This document shows positions 34,832-44,884 of a stretch of DNA of 64,000 nt, in pieces; the first letter of the stretch is position 1; each line of letters starts with the position of its first letter. The notes beneath the pieces were generated by a model that was given only the letters and a program-made list of their open reading frames with translations, did not search any database and was not told the DNA's origin. The translations under genes and the position numbers were made by a program. The stretch is taken from assembly GCA_013368375.1 (NCBI GenBank), contig JAACJP010000001.1, forward strand, positions 744,001 through 808,000, read 5' to 3'. This DNA comes from Tricholomella constricta. Lineage: Eukaryota; Basidiomycota; Agaricomycetes; Agaricales; Lyophyllaceae.

Positions 34832-37651
34832 ATGTCCTCGACGATAGTGGAGCCTAACACAACCATCCGCTATCAAAACTTCGAAGGTCCCTCCTTCACT
34901 CAAAGGAGACCTTCACCACCACCCTTCGAAACCTCCCCTGCCTCAACAGGACCTCCGATGCAAGGGACTTTCGGATCCAACAGGTCCAGGTTGGAACACC
35001 AGATCTTCCAACCTGGCCAACATGAGGGGGATTTTTCCTCAGTCAGTCAGGACCCACGACGACCCCTACCCCGAACCCCCTCAAACGTATTCAACCCCTC
35101 TTACCAACTCGCCACCCCCAACTATCCCCCCTTACCACCATCCGCAACGACCTCCGGACCTCCGCTTTCAAGTAACCAGACTCCCGGATCGTACTACGAA
35201 AGGTTGAGGCACCCGGAGATGTTCCAGAGGAGGGATAGGGCACGAGAGGAGGGACAGGGACAGTTCGCTCGTCAACAAAACCCCTTTCTACACGGTTCAG
35301 ACCACGAAAGGATACTCTACGAACTCCGCATGACGCGAGAAGAGTTTTCACGACAAGCGCACGAGCTCCTAGTCGAAACCATGGGGATGGATCATCAACC
35401 CCGAACACCGGAACAATGGGCCAACCTCGTGTTGTCGACCATGCAACTGCACGAAGCCCATCGATTACCCCCACAACTGACGGTGTTGCTACAAATGGGG
35501 GGAAACGAAAGAAGGTTACGCGCTCTGGCTGGAGAAATCCAGACGTCCAACGAGGGAAGAAGATTCTCCGACCCCCAAAGCGCGGGACGTTCCTTCCACA
35601 TGCCAATTCAGGAGCCCGTTCCCTCCAGAATCGAAACTAGATTCGAAGAACCTCCACGAGCGACAAGCACGGTCAATACGCAGACAGCTTCGGCTCTACT
35701 CAGGAGGATGAACCAAGGGAACGCTCCCCCCAGCCAAGAAGGGTTCGAACCCACCGTCACACCAGGGGCAGACGCTCGAAGAGCTCCGACGTTCGGGTTC
35801 TGGGGAGCCCACAACTTACAAAGAATCCCCGAAGAGAACCCCCCTGTCGAAGGACCGTTTTCCAGGCCAAATTCGGGTTTTCAGGGCCCACAGGGGACCT
35901 TCGCAAACCAAGAAGGAGTACCTCCGAGGGAACCTGAGAACATTCCCCTACCTCCGTCGGAACGGGGAATCCCAACGCCACTGTCGTACGCCCACAGCTA
36001 CGAACTACGCGAAGAAAACTCGGAAAGAAGAGAGGGAGCACCCCCTAGGGCACGAGAAGACTGGCGCCAAACACCACCTCATCTGGCAAGTCAGAACAGG
36101 AGGTCACCACAAGGCCCACGCCCAATCTCCCCAAGAGAACGACGTGGAATCGGAGCGGACCCCGGCCCCGGTCAAAACGTAAACATCCTCGACGGAAGGC
36201 AAGGGACCCAACAACAATTCCCCCAGTTCGAACAATACAGAACTGGATACAACCCCGGACCAGCCCCACCCATACCCGGCGGACGACCGAACCCCCAGTA
36301 CAACGGACCACCTCCACAGCCCCAACCCCCTCCGGGATCTTCGGGACCACCTACCCCGAGAGGAACTCAATGGGGAAACGGCCCCGGAGGAACAGGAGGT
36401 CCTGGAGGAGGGGGAGGTCACGGAGGATACGGACCACCACAAGGACCAGGAGGCCCGGGAGGCCCCGGAGGTCCCGGAGGGGGAGGAGGAGGCCACGGAG
36501 GAGGAGGAGGAGGAGGCCCACCCGGAAATCCGGGAGGAGGCCAATTCGCAAACCCTCAACGACCCCCACCTCCACCGCAACAGCTCTTAGGCCCAAACCA
36601 AAACCTGACCCCGGAACAGTACCGACACCTCCTAAACCTGGAATCGAAAATCGACATCAGGAAACCGGACCCCTTCACTGGAAAAGAACCGAGGAGATGG
36701 AAAACCTTCGTCACGGAATGCCTAGTAACGTTTCAAGCCAAGGCGATCACCTACGAACAGGATCACCTGAAGGTGTCATTCGCGAGCTCCTACTTAAAGG
36801 ACGGAGCTATGGACTACTTTCGGCTGCAACTCACGTACAACCCCCAACACCCAATGTTCACGAATTGGGAAGGATTCGTACACGAATTAGGATCACGCTT
36901 CGGAATACCGAACTCGAGAGTGGAAGCCGAGAACAACATTTCGCGACTGAAAATGAAGGAATGGGAAAAGTTCACAGCATTCATCATCAAGTTCGAACAA
37001 GAAGCGTACGAAACAGGCTGGAACTGGGTAGCACTACAGTTCACACTCCGGAAAGCGCTCCCCCAACGAATCCTTAACGTCCTGGCCATCGCACCAAGCC
37101 CCGAAACCTACGAAGGTTACCGAGATCTGGTCACCCAAATCGACCGGAGGTACTGGGAACATCGCATAGAAAATCCAGAGTCCTACAAACCCCTCTGGGC
37201 GAATAATGCGAACACCTCCAACACCTCCGCACGACCTCCGATGGGACCTTCGGCCGGACCCGCAAGCCGCACGACGCCGCAAACGGCTCAGGGGAACAAG
37301 AACGCACGCTTGAACGCCGAAAGTCATGATCAGGACCCGGACTCAGGTAAGGAAGGTAAGGCGCAAGACCAAGAAATCGCATGGGATGACGAAGAGGCAC
37401 TACAAGCCAACAACTTCGGATTCAAGAAGTCAACGCGCCCCTGGGTGAAGATCGATGAAGACGTAAAGCAACAACGAATTCGAGACAAGGCCTGCATCCT
37501 ATGCGGTGACCTGGAACACTGGATGCGCGACTGCCCAACAGCAAACGCCATGGGCAGAGCCACCTACCTCATCGGCGACGACATCTTCGAATTCCATCAC
37601 AAGACAGAAGAGGGAAACGCGGGGGCGATTCAGGACTTACCCGGGCTCTGA
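34832..37651 (+). CDS. gag: Gag protein of the inner element
   Basis: The open frame codes 939 residues, large for a Ty3-type Gag. The first two thirds are disordered and rich in Pro, Arg, Gln and Gly, including a Gly-rich block (about nt 36380-36545). A helical capsid-like domain follows (about nt 36640-37190, with KPDPFTGKEPRRWKTFV and LGSRFGIPN). One zinc knuckle, CILCGDLEHWMRDC (about 37496-37537), is near the end. The last 142 nt overlap the pol frame, and a GGGAAAC heptamer lies 33 nt before the stop. Confidence 0.9.
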   Translation: MSSTIVEPNTTIRYQNFEGPSFTQRRPSPPPFETSPASTGPPMQGTFGSNRSRLEHQIFQPGQHEGDFSSVSQDPRRPLPRTPSNVFNPSYQLATPNYPPLPPSATTSGPPLSSNQTPGSYYERLRHPEMFQRRDRAREEGQGQFARQQNPFLHGSDHERILYELRMTREEFSRQAHELLVETMGMDHQPRTPEQWANLVLSTMQLHEAHRLPPQLTVLLQMGGNERRLRALAGEIQTSNEGRRFSDPQSAGRSFHMPIQEPVPSRIETRFEEPPRATSTVNTQTASALLRRMNQGNAPPSQEGFEPTVTPGADARRAPTFGFWGAHNLQRIPEENPPVEGPFSRPNSGFQGPQGTFANQEGVPPREPENIPLPPSERGIPTPLSYAHSYELREENSERREGAPPRAREDWRQTPPHLASQNRRSPQGPRPISPRERRGIGADPGPGQNVNILDGRQGTQQQFPQFEQYRTGYNPGPAPPIPGGRPNPQYNGPPPQPQPPPGSSGPPTPRGTQWGNGPGGTGGPGGGGGHGGYGPPQGPGGPGGPGGPGGGGGGHGGGGGGGPPGNPGGGQFANPQRPPPPPQQLLGPNQNLTPEQYRHLLNLESKIDIRKPDPFTGKEPRRWKTFVTECLVTFQAKAITYEQDHLKVSFASSYLKDGAMDYFRLQLTYNPQHPMFTNWEGFVHELGSRFGIPNSRVEAENNISRLKMKEWEKFTAFIIKFEQEAYETGWNWVALQFTLRKALPQRILNVLAIAPSPETYEGYRDLVTQIDRRYWEHRIENPESYKPLWANNANTSNTSARPPMGPSAGPASRTTPQTAQGNKNARLNAESHDQDPDSGKEGKAQDQEIAWDDEEALQANNFGFKKSTRPWVKIDEDVKQQRIRDKACILCGDLEHWMRDCPTANAMGRATYLIGDDIFEFHHKTEEGNAGAIQDLPGL
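37612..37618 (+). promoter_or_regulatory. Candidate -1 ribosomal frameshift heptamer, inner element
   Basis: GGGAAAC reads G-GGA-AAC in the gag frame, a canonical X-XXY-YYZ site, inside the gag/pol overlap (37510-37651). The -1 frame is open from there through pol to 42120. Confidence 0.6.
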
Positions 37652-40600
37652 ATCGCGAAGAGCTGAAACCGGGCCTTGACACTAAACTACGCGCAACGGC
37701 ACTATCGACAACGGACACCCGCACTGTAACACTCTCCTCCCACTCGTCCCTGGCATTCTTAATACACCTCACGCCAAACGGAGGAGGAGAAAAACCCGAA
37801 AATACGCTTATCGACAGCGGAGCTACCGACAACTTCATGGACTCCGACATGGCGACATCACGCGGGCTCCACCTTGAGGAGCTCAAACCCCCAATAAACC
37901 TTTGCCTATTTGATGGAGAACTCTCCGCATCGGGCAAAATCACACACTATACCACCAACGACGTCAAATTCAGTGACGGCACCACGCAGAGGATAAGGTT
38001 CCTCCTTACGAAACTCCACGAGACAGCTGCGATAGTGTTGGGACTATCATGGTTGAAGGAGGTCAACCCCCGAATAAACTGGAAAGACCTCTGCATCACG
38101 CTACGAAGGGGGTCAAACGGCAAAATTGAAGGATCACTACCGGACCTCCGAAGGAAAAAGGAAGTCGTCCCAACGACAACAGGCACAGGAGATCAACGCT
38201 TACCCTCGCGGTCAGCTCGCTCCTTCACGATCGAAGTACAGTTAGAAGGATCCTCAACGCGACTACGGGCACTTATCGATAGTGGAGCGGCGGGAAATTT
38301 CATAGCACAATCCTCGTGTACGAAACCGGAACCTCTCGCCAGCCCCATGACCCTACAACTGTTCGACGGAAACCCCAGCGGAGGTGGAGCCATTTCACAC
38401 CATAGTCCCGAAACAATCAAACTTGAGAACGGACTAGAGTATAAGGTCGACCTCCTCATAACACAGTTACACCCGGCCACGCCACTAGTGCTCGGATTAC
38501 CTTGGTTACGGGAAGCAAATCCGGACATCGACTGGCGGGAAATGTCCATGACCATGGAACAAGGGGCAGGACTAGCCGCGATATCGCTTTCCCAGAAGAC
38601 GCAATGGAGAACCGTGACCCTTGAGGAGGAGGAAGACGTCGAAGCTCCGAAACCAGCCAACCCCCTTTCGGAAAAACAACCCCTCCTCAGGGACCTCCTG
38701 GACGACGACAACGATCAGAACGACACCTCCAGCGATAACATGAAGGAGGAAGACGACACTCGCCCAAACACCAACGAACCCCAAGAGGAAGTACCAACAC
38801 CGACAACCGAGTCACCAGAGGAGATAACGGGACGGAAACGCACCCGAAAACCACCCCCACCGAACTACTTCCCTCCAAACGTTCCGAGGTCCAAATTCAA
38901 ACCCCACCCCAAACGGAAATCCGCAACGTCCCCAACGACAGAAACACAGGAAGAAGAGGAAACCAACCCGGAAACGGAGGCCGAAGACGAAACGGGAGAG
39001 GGAGAAGAGGATGTCGAAACACAAAACATCCGCCTGATCGGAGCGGCGCCATTCGCGAACCTCATCAGGGACGGAGCCACAGCGTTCCAACTACACATCT
39101 CCCCCACCGAAAAGGAAGAACACCTCCATGCCAATAACACCTCCGACGATGAACCCAAGCAACCAAAGACAGAAAGGGAAATCTTCGAGGAAGTCGTACC
39201 TCCGGAGTACAGGGACTTCGAAGACGTATTCTCAGCGGGCGAAGCGAAAACCATCCCCCCACACCGACCCTACGATCACACAGTGGAACTCGACGAAAAC
39301 ACTACCCCTCCCTTCGGAAAGATATACAACATGTCCGAACTGGAGTTGAAAGCATTGAAGGATTACATCGACGAGATGCTCGGAAAAGGGTTCATCCGAC
39401 CTTCGAGTTCGTCAGCGGGAGCTCCGGTACTGTTCGCAAAGAAGAAGGACGGATCACTCCGGCTATGCGTGGACTATAGAGGATTAAATCGGATCACCAA
39501 GAAGAACCGTTACCCTCTACCTCTGATCGGAGACCTCATAGACCGACTTCAAAAAGCGAAAGTATACTCGAAGATCGACCTCCGAGTGGGCTACAACAAC
39601 GTCCGCATAGCTCCGGGACACGAATGGAAGACAGCCTTCCGCACTCGTTATGGACTTTTCGAATACCTGGTAATGCCTTTCGGCATGACAAACTCACCCG
39701 CGACATTCCAACACTTCATGAACGACATCTTCCACGACATGAACGACGTGTTCGTAGTGATCTACCTCGACGACATTCTGGTTTTCTCGGAGACCTTAGA
39801 GGAACATCACGGACACGTTCGGAAGGTCCTCGAGAGGCTCCGGAAACACAACCTTCATGCGAAACCGGAGAAATGCACGTTTCACACTACGGAGATCGAA
39901 TACCTAGGCGTCATCGTATCCCCCGGCGGAGTAAAGATGGATCCAGGAAAAGTCGACGCGATCCGGAAGTGGCCTAGACCGACGAAGGTCAAGGAACTCC
40001 AATCTTTCCTAGGCTTTGCAAACTTCTATCGGCGGTTTATCGACAATTACTCGGGCATAACGAAGAGGTTAAATAAACTCACGCAAAAGGACACAATCTG
40101 GAAATGGGATTCCGAATGCGAAGGAGTCTTCGAGCTATTGAAGAAAGCATTCTCCTCCGCACCCATCCTACGACACTTCGATCCTCAACTACCGGTGATA
40201 CTAGAGTGCGATGCCTCCGACTTCGCCATAGCGGGGATCATCTCCCAATTTGACGAGACATCACAAGACTTACGTCCGGTCGCCTTCTACGCGAGAACTA
40301 TGATAGACGCGGAGCTCAACTACGACATCTATGACAAGGAGCTCCTAGCAATCGTGGAAGCGTTTAAACAATGGAGGGCCTACCTAGAGGGATCTCCCCA
40401 CCGCATTCAAGTGTACTCCGACCACAACAACCTACAGTACTTCTCCACGACCAAACAACTCAGTCGCAGACAAGCACGATGGTCGGAATGCCTGGCGAAC
40501 TTCGACTTCCAGATAAACTATCGACCCGGAAGACTGGGAGCGAAGCCAGATGCCCTTACGCGAAGAGCGGACGTGTATCCAAAGAAGGGTTTCGAGCAGG

Positions 40601-42120
40601 ATCACAACTCCTTCAACAACCGCATCATCATACCCCCCGAACGATTGAACGCGGCCCTAATACTGAACGAGGAGCTCCTACTAAACAATGTCCGGAACGC
40701 ACCCCGAGACGATTTCTTCGAAAGGCATGCACCCAAACCCGGAGAAGAGACCTCCGCATTCTCCCTATCCGATGATCACAAACTACTCCTTCGCGACGGA
40801 AGAATCTATGTACCAGACCATTCCAGATTACGACTCGACATCCTACAGCAACACCACGATCACAAACTGCGCGGACATCCAGGGATCAGAAAGACCACAC
40901 AACTCATCATGAGGACTTATTTCTGGCCCGGATTACGGAAGGAGGTCACTCGATACGTCCGAAGCTGTCATACCTGTAAAAGAGCGAAGGTCCCACGCCA
41001 TAGCCCATACGGATTATTGAAACCACTCCAGATTGGGCGAAGGGCGTGGGCCTCCATATCCATGGACCACATCGTAGAATTACCGGAATCGGATGGGTAC
41101 GACGCCATACTGGTCGTAGTATGCCGCCTCACCAAGCAAGGCATCTTCATACCCTGTCACACAACGGACACAGCAAAGGAACTTGCTCAGCTATTCTTGG
41201 AACATGTCTTCTCCAAGCACGGACTGCCCGATGACATCATCTCCGACAGAGGCACCCTCTTCGTCTCCCGTTTCTGGAGCTCGCTATGTAAAGCCCTGGA
41301 CATCAAATCGAACCTTTCGACCGCGTATCACCCGGAGACCGACGGCCAGACGGAACGAGTAAATCAGACACTGGAACAATACCTCCGGATGTACGTGAAC
41401 TATCTCCAGACCAACTGGCGAACACAGCTCCCTCTGGCGGAATTCACGTATAACAATACGACCCATTCGACCACGGGAGTTTCCCCTTTCTTTGCGAACA
41501 AGGGTTATCACCCCCGCTTGACAATCTCTATAAAAGATATACCGGCGAAAGAAGCCCAGGAGGTAGCCGTAGACCTCCGGACCCTCCAGGACTACCTCCG
41601 CAAAGAAATAGAGATCGCAAATGAAGCTTACAAACGATTTGCAGATAAGAAACGGGACCCTACACCAGACTGGGCCGTAGGAACGGAAGTATGGCTCGAC
41701 TGCCGGAACATCAAAACGAAACGCCCCTCCAAAAAGCTGGACCACCGGAGACTGGGCCCCTTCAAAATCCTGCAGAAGATCTCCAGCCACGCGTATCGAC
41801 TGGAACTACCTCCGACACTGAAAGGGATTCACAATGTCTTCCACGTCAAGTTGCTCGAGAAGCACGAGCACGAGAATTTCCCCGGACGATCAAAACCACC
41901 TCCGCAGACGATCGAAGTCGAGGGCGAAGAACACTACGAAGTGGGACAGATCCTGGATTCCCGAACACGAGGGAAACACGTCCTCTACTTGGTACGATGG
42001 GAAGGGTACGGCCCCGAAGACGATACCTGGGAACCAGCGGAAAATATAGAAGGAGCAAAGGACATGGCCCTTAAATTCCACCGACTATTCCCAAGAAAAC
42101 CACGGGACCCCACAATTTAA
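37618..42120 (+). CDS. pol: Pol polyprotein of the inner element (in -1 frame to gag)
   Basis: Read from the heptamer, Pol is about 1500 residues without interruption. Two retropepsin-like domains come first: LIDSGATDNFMDSD (about 37804) and LIDSGAAGNFIAQ (about 38272), each ending in a V-L-G-L-x-W-L motif. An acidic linker leads to RT with KKDGSLRLCVDYRGLNRI and YLDDILVFS (about 39763). RNase H has ECDASDFAIAGIISQ (about 40204). Integrase has its H-H-C-C site (about 40850-40985), MDHIVELPES, SDRGTLFVS and YHPETDGQTERVNQ. The chromodomain is EVGQILDSR...WEGYGPEDDTWEP (about 41937-42060). The first ATG in the frame (37837) lies inside the first protease, so translation must enter by frameshift rather than there. 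Confidence 0.92.
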   Translation, partial: RGGDSGLTRALNREELKPGLDTKLRATALSTTDTRTVTLSSHSSLAFLIHLTPNGGGEKPENTLIDSGATDNFMDSDMATSRGLHLEELKPPINLCLFDGELSASGKITHYTTNDVKFSDGTTQRIRFLLTKLHETAAIVLGLSWLKEVNPRINWKDLCITLRRGSNGKIEGSLPDLRRKKEVVPTTTGTGDQRLPSRSARSFTIEVQLEGSSTRLRALIDSGAAGNFIAQSSCTKPEPLASPMTLQLFDGNPSGGGAISHHSPETIKLENGLEYKVDLLITQLHPATPLVLGLPWLREANPDIDWREMSMTMEQGAGLAAISLSQKTQWRTVTLEEEEDVEAPKPANPLSEKQPLLRDLLDDDNDQNDTSSDNMKEEDDTRPNTNEPQEEVPTPTTESPEEITGRKRTRKPPPPNYFPPNVPRSKFKPHPKRKSATSPTTETQEEEETNPETEAEDETGEGEEDVETQNIRLIGAAPFANLIRDGATAFQLHISPTEKEEHLHANNTSDDEPKQPKTEREIFEEVVPPEYRDFEDVFSAGEAKTIPPHRPYDHTVELDENTTPPFGKIYNMSELELKALKDYIDEMLGKGFIRPSSSSAGAPVLFAKKKDGSLRLCVDYRGLNRITKKNRYPLPLIGDLIDRLQKAKVYSKIDLRVGYNNVRIAPGHEWKTAFRTRYGLFEYLVMPFGMTNSPATFQHFMNDIFHDMNDVFVVIYLDDILVFSETLEEHHGHVRKVLERLRKHNLHAKPEKCTFHTTEIEYLGVIVSPGGVKMDPGKVDAIRKWPRPTKVKELQSFLGFANFYRRFIDNYSGITKRLNKLTQKDTIWKWDSECEGVFELLKKAFSSAPILRHFDPQLPVILECDASDFAIAGIISQFDETSQDLRPVAFYARTMIDAELNYDIYDKELLAIVEAFKQWRAYLEGSPHRIQVYSDHNNLQYFSTTKQLSRRQARWSECLANFDFQINYRPGRLGAKPDALTRRADVYPKKGFEQDHNSFNNRIIIPPERLNAALILNEELLLNNVRNAPRDDFFERHAPKPGEETSAFSLSDDHKLLLRDGRIYVPDHSRLRLDILQQHHDHKLRGHPGIRKTTQLIMRTYFWPGLRKEVTRYVRSCHTCKRAKVPRHSPYGLLKPLQIGRRAWASISMDHIVELPESDGYDAILVVVCRLTKQGIFIPCHTTDTAKELAQLFLEHVFSKHGLPDDIISDRGTLFVSRFWSSLCKALDIKSNLSTAYHPETDGQTERVNQTLEQYLRMYVNYLQTNWRTQLPLAEFTYNNTTHSTTGVSPFFANKGYHPRLTISIKDIPAKEAQEVAVDLRTLQDYLRKEIEIANEAYKRFADKKRDPTPDWAVGTEVWLDCRNIKTKRPSKKLDHRRLGPFKILQKISSHAYRLELPPTLKGIHNVFHVKLLEKHEHENFPGRSKPPPQTIEVEGEEHYEVGQILDSRTRGKHVLYLVRWEGYGPEDDTWEPAENIEGAKDMALKFHRLFPRKPRDPTI

Positions 42121-42336
42121 AAAGACACTCGACGAACACTCACGCACACCAACACATCACGAAAATTATGCAAATTTTCCCAAGACTAAACTCTACTATA
42201 CGTATTCAACCACCAGCGCAACAATATCACACAAAGAAAAAATATCAAGAAAAAAAGAAAAACAAACGAACGAACTCCGGACTGTAAATATTCAGCAAAA
42301 AATAAACGCAGGCCAAGACGCTGCAGAAGGGACCGA

Positions 42337-44316
42337 CTACTCGATGCGACGACGCTTAGAGGGACCCGCACTGGAAGAAGAACCGCCCTCACGATCACCC
42401 CCCACCTCCCCAACCAACCCTATCTCCAGGGGACGCATCGACGCAATGTCCTGCTCGTCGTCGGCGATCAACTGAGACTGAGATACGAACTCCGCCAAGG
42501 CACCTTCGCGAGTAAGAGAAGGGCGATGAAGAGCAAGGAAATGCTCGAACGCGGGGAACGGCGACTCGGGATCGACGGGGGGGCGGAACAGCTCCAAGAG
42601 CGAGTGCCGCTCAAGAATCTTGTGGGCGCCATCGATGATACTTCGGACTGGCGACGCCTCCAACTCGACGAGGGCGCGACGCAAAGCACCATCCGCGATA
42701 TACATATCGGACGCGAAGGCGGTACGCGCAAGGTCAAGGGCTACGAAAAAGTCTTAGAAACAAGAAGGAGAAAATGAAGGGAATCGAAACTCACCGTCAA
42801 CGCGAGTACGGAGGTCCAAGGCGTGACCACGCCAATGATCCCTAACCTCCTGAAGGTGGACAACGTGCCCCTGCAAACCAGCAACCTCATCCTGAAGAAC
42901 CGACACCTCCATCCGAAGATCCTCAACCTCCGCGTCACGATCGACGTCTACGACCTCCGAAGTCTGCGCCTGCAGATGAAGGAAACGCTCACGTTCATCG
43001 GTGAAGTCGGCCAATACGCCACGAAGATGGGACTTGGCACGTTGACCCTCGACCCGGAGAAGCTCGACTTGAACAGAGAGGGCCTGCGCGCGCGCGACCT
43101 CCTGGTCATAGAGACGTTGAAGACGGAGGTACTCCTCAGACGAGGGAGGGGAGGGAACCGGAGCAGCAGGGGGGGTCGAAATCAACATGGCGGGGGGGAA
43201 GAGGGCAAAACCGGTGAAGAAGAGCCTGAGGAGGATGACCCTTTTAAAAAGAGAGGCTCCGAAGGGCCGGCGATGGGGGAATCCGGAGACTCGGTGCGCA
43301 CAATGGGCCCAGAACGACGAACGGGGACAAGCGAAACCGAACTATTGCGGGAGGAGGAGGGAGAAGGGCCAGGGATAGGCGAAGAGCGCACCTCCTGAAC
43401 GGACAAGCGCGCACCCCTACGGCCAACAGGCACAGACTTTCGACCCTGGCCTCGCGTACCGCGAAAAAAGGCGCGAGGCGGGGGAGCACGAGGAGGAGGA
43501 ACAACACCGGACCCTTCAGGGGATGTGGAAACAACAGGAAGAGGAGGGGGGAGCGGTAAACGCAAGGCGCGACGGATACTGGTAAAGGACATCGCAACGC
43601 CAGTGCGAGAGAAAGCAAAGCCTTCCGCACGAGAGCGCAACCACGCCAAGGGAATCCCCAACTGCCTAGCGGCCACTTCTAGGCCATGCTCCAACGAAAG
43701 CGAACACAGGGAGTGCGCCGCACGGCAGTCGACACAGGGCAGGGTCCCGCGAAGACGGACCTCCTGAAATCGACAGGACAGCCGACGCTCCCGACAACGA
43801 TCACACTAACGAAGACCCCAAAATGGAATCAACAATCGATCGCAGAAAAAGGGCAACACTTACCGGTGCATGCGTCTCACACCACGCCAAGGAAGGGGGA
43901 ACCCGCACAGCGGTACGCAGGATCTCCGCCAACAGCTCATCCGTCAAAAGGGACCCCCAGGACAACGAAGTCGCCGCCGGACGTGACACAGGATCGCTGG
44001 CCGGTTCGAACTCAACCTCTGGAGTGGAGGAACGAGGACGCCGGATCTGTCGAGATCGAACCGGCAGACGGATGACCAGCCGATGATCGGGAATTGAGGG
44101 AGGTGCGGGAGAAGATTCGGGGACCGCCCCGACACTCCCATCGACAAGTGTGACGATCCCAGGAAGAGAGGACGTCGGGGAAACGGGTCGGGGTACGCCA
44201 AGGAACGCCACACGCGCCCGATCTTCGACGGACAGCTGCGCCAACTCGGAATCGCGCAAAATCGTGCTAGGGTCAACGGAGGCGGGGGCCGCGATATCGA
44301 GATTGAAGGACGACAT
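42337..44316 (-). CDS. Spliced antisense gene within the inner LTR element
   Basis: On the strand opposite gag-pol, between pol and the 3' LTR, three exons can be joined: 44316-43864, 43763-42795 and 42752-42337. The introns are 100 bp (GTAAGT...TTTCAG) and 42 bp (GTGAGT...CTAAG). The predicted protein starts MSSFNLDIAAPASVDPSTIL and has a helical segment with LLTDELLAEILRTAVRVPP. A Cys-rich CVDCRAAHSLC follows, then a long Pro/Ser-rich disordered part, a coiled coil of about 100 residues (EEYLRLQRLYDQEVARAQ onward), a helical C-terminus and a basic tail. One frame break must be bridged at a run of seven G on the plus strand (43192-43198). It could be real slippage, a one-base error or decay. 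The family and function are unknown to me. Candidates by position are a regulator of the element or a captured host gene. Confidence 0.6.
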
Positions 44317-44525
44317 GAGCAGGACGAAGAGAAGATGGAGGAGGAACAAACAACCTAAGTTTTTTCTCTTTCGATCTCCGAGATCCTCAAAAACACCCAC
44401 AAGGACCTACAACCGAGACCGACACGTGCCCCTCACGTGACCGCGCGCGACCCAGAAAGGAGAATAACCGCCACACTCCCCGTATTCGAACATTTCTTTT
44501 TCTGCGTCTCAGTGGCTCGACGCTT

Positions 44526-44535
44526 GAGAAGGGGG
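44526..44535 (+). promoter_or_regulatory. Polypurine tract of the inner element
   Basis: GAGAAGGGGG lies 3 nt before the 3' LTR, where plus-strand DNA synthesis is primed. Confidence 0.75.
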
Positions 44536-44538
44536 TAA

Positions 44539-44884
44539 TGTCACGACCGCCCCTAAACTCGCAATCACTTACGCTTTCCCACGCACGCCCACCGTATATA
44601 TGATGGCACCACTTCTTTTCAGACTCCTTACCTCGATATTACCTATTGTTAAGACTAGTTCTCGATTCTCGTTCTCGTTTCTCTCTCTCTCTCTCAATCT
44701 ATTTGGCTTCACACCCGTATCACTTGAGCTCGTTCGTTCGAATCAGCCCCGGTGAACACCTCCGTCAACGCTCACGACCTCCGAATACTCCTTCGTAGGC
44801 CGTCTTCCTTGACGGACGTCAGGCCTGTCCGCTTCGGTGGTTCCAGAATAACTCTGTAACCGGCGTGCTACACAGGTCCTAACA
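44539..44884 (+). repeat. 3' LTR of the inner element
   Basis: 346 bp, identical to 34457-34802, followed by the GGCGT target duplication. Confidence 0.95.

Larger units (their letters stand above)
34457..44884 (+). mobile_element. Inner Ty3-type chromodomain LTR retrotransposon, apparently intact
   Basis: The 10,428-bp element has 346-bp identical LTRs and an 11-nt self-complementary primer site. It has open gag and pol frames linked by a -1 heptamer, a polypurine tract, and an extra 2.4-kb region after pol with a spliced antisense gene. Identical LTRs and undamaged coding frames indicate a young and possibly autonomous copy. The extra region, the double protease and the 939-residue Gly/Pro-rich Gag make it longer than typical fungal chromoviruses, which are about 5-8 kb. 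Confidence 0.94.

Noticed and set aside
42754..43188. Stand-alone gene starting at the ATG at 43188
   Set aside because: It continues the coiled-coil part of the antisense gene and splices into 42752-42337; a join to the upstream exon is more economical.
43182..43694. Plus-strand open frames of 60-190 codons in the 42.8-44.4 kb region
   Set aside because: They are GC-rich shadows of the antisense exons, with Gly/Arg/Glu-biased composition mirroring Pro/Ser codons on the other strand.
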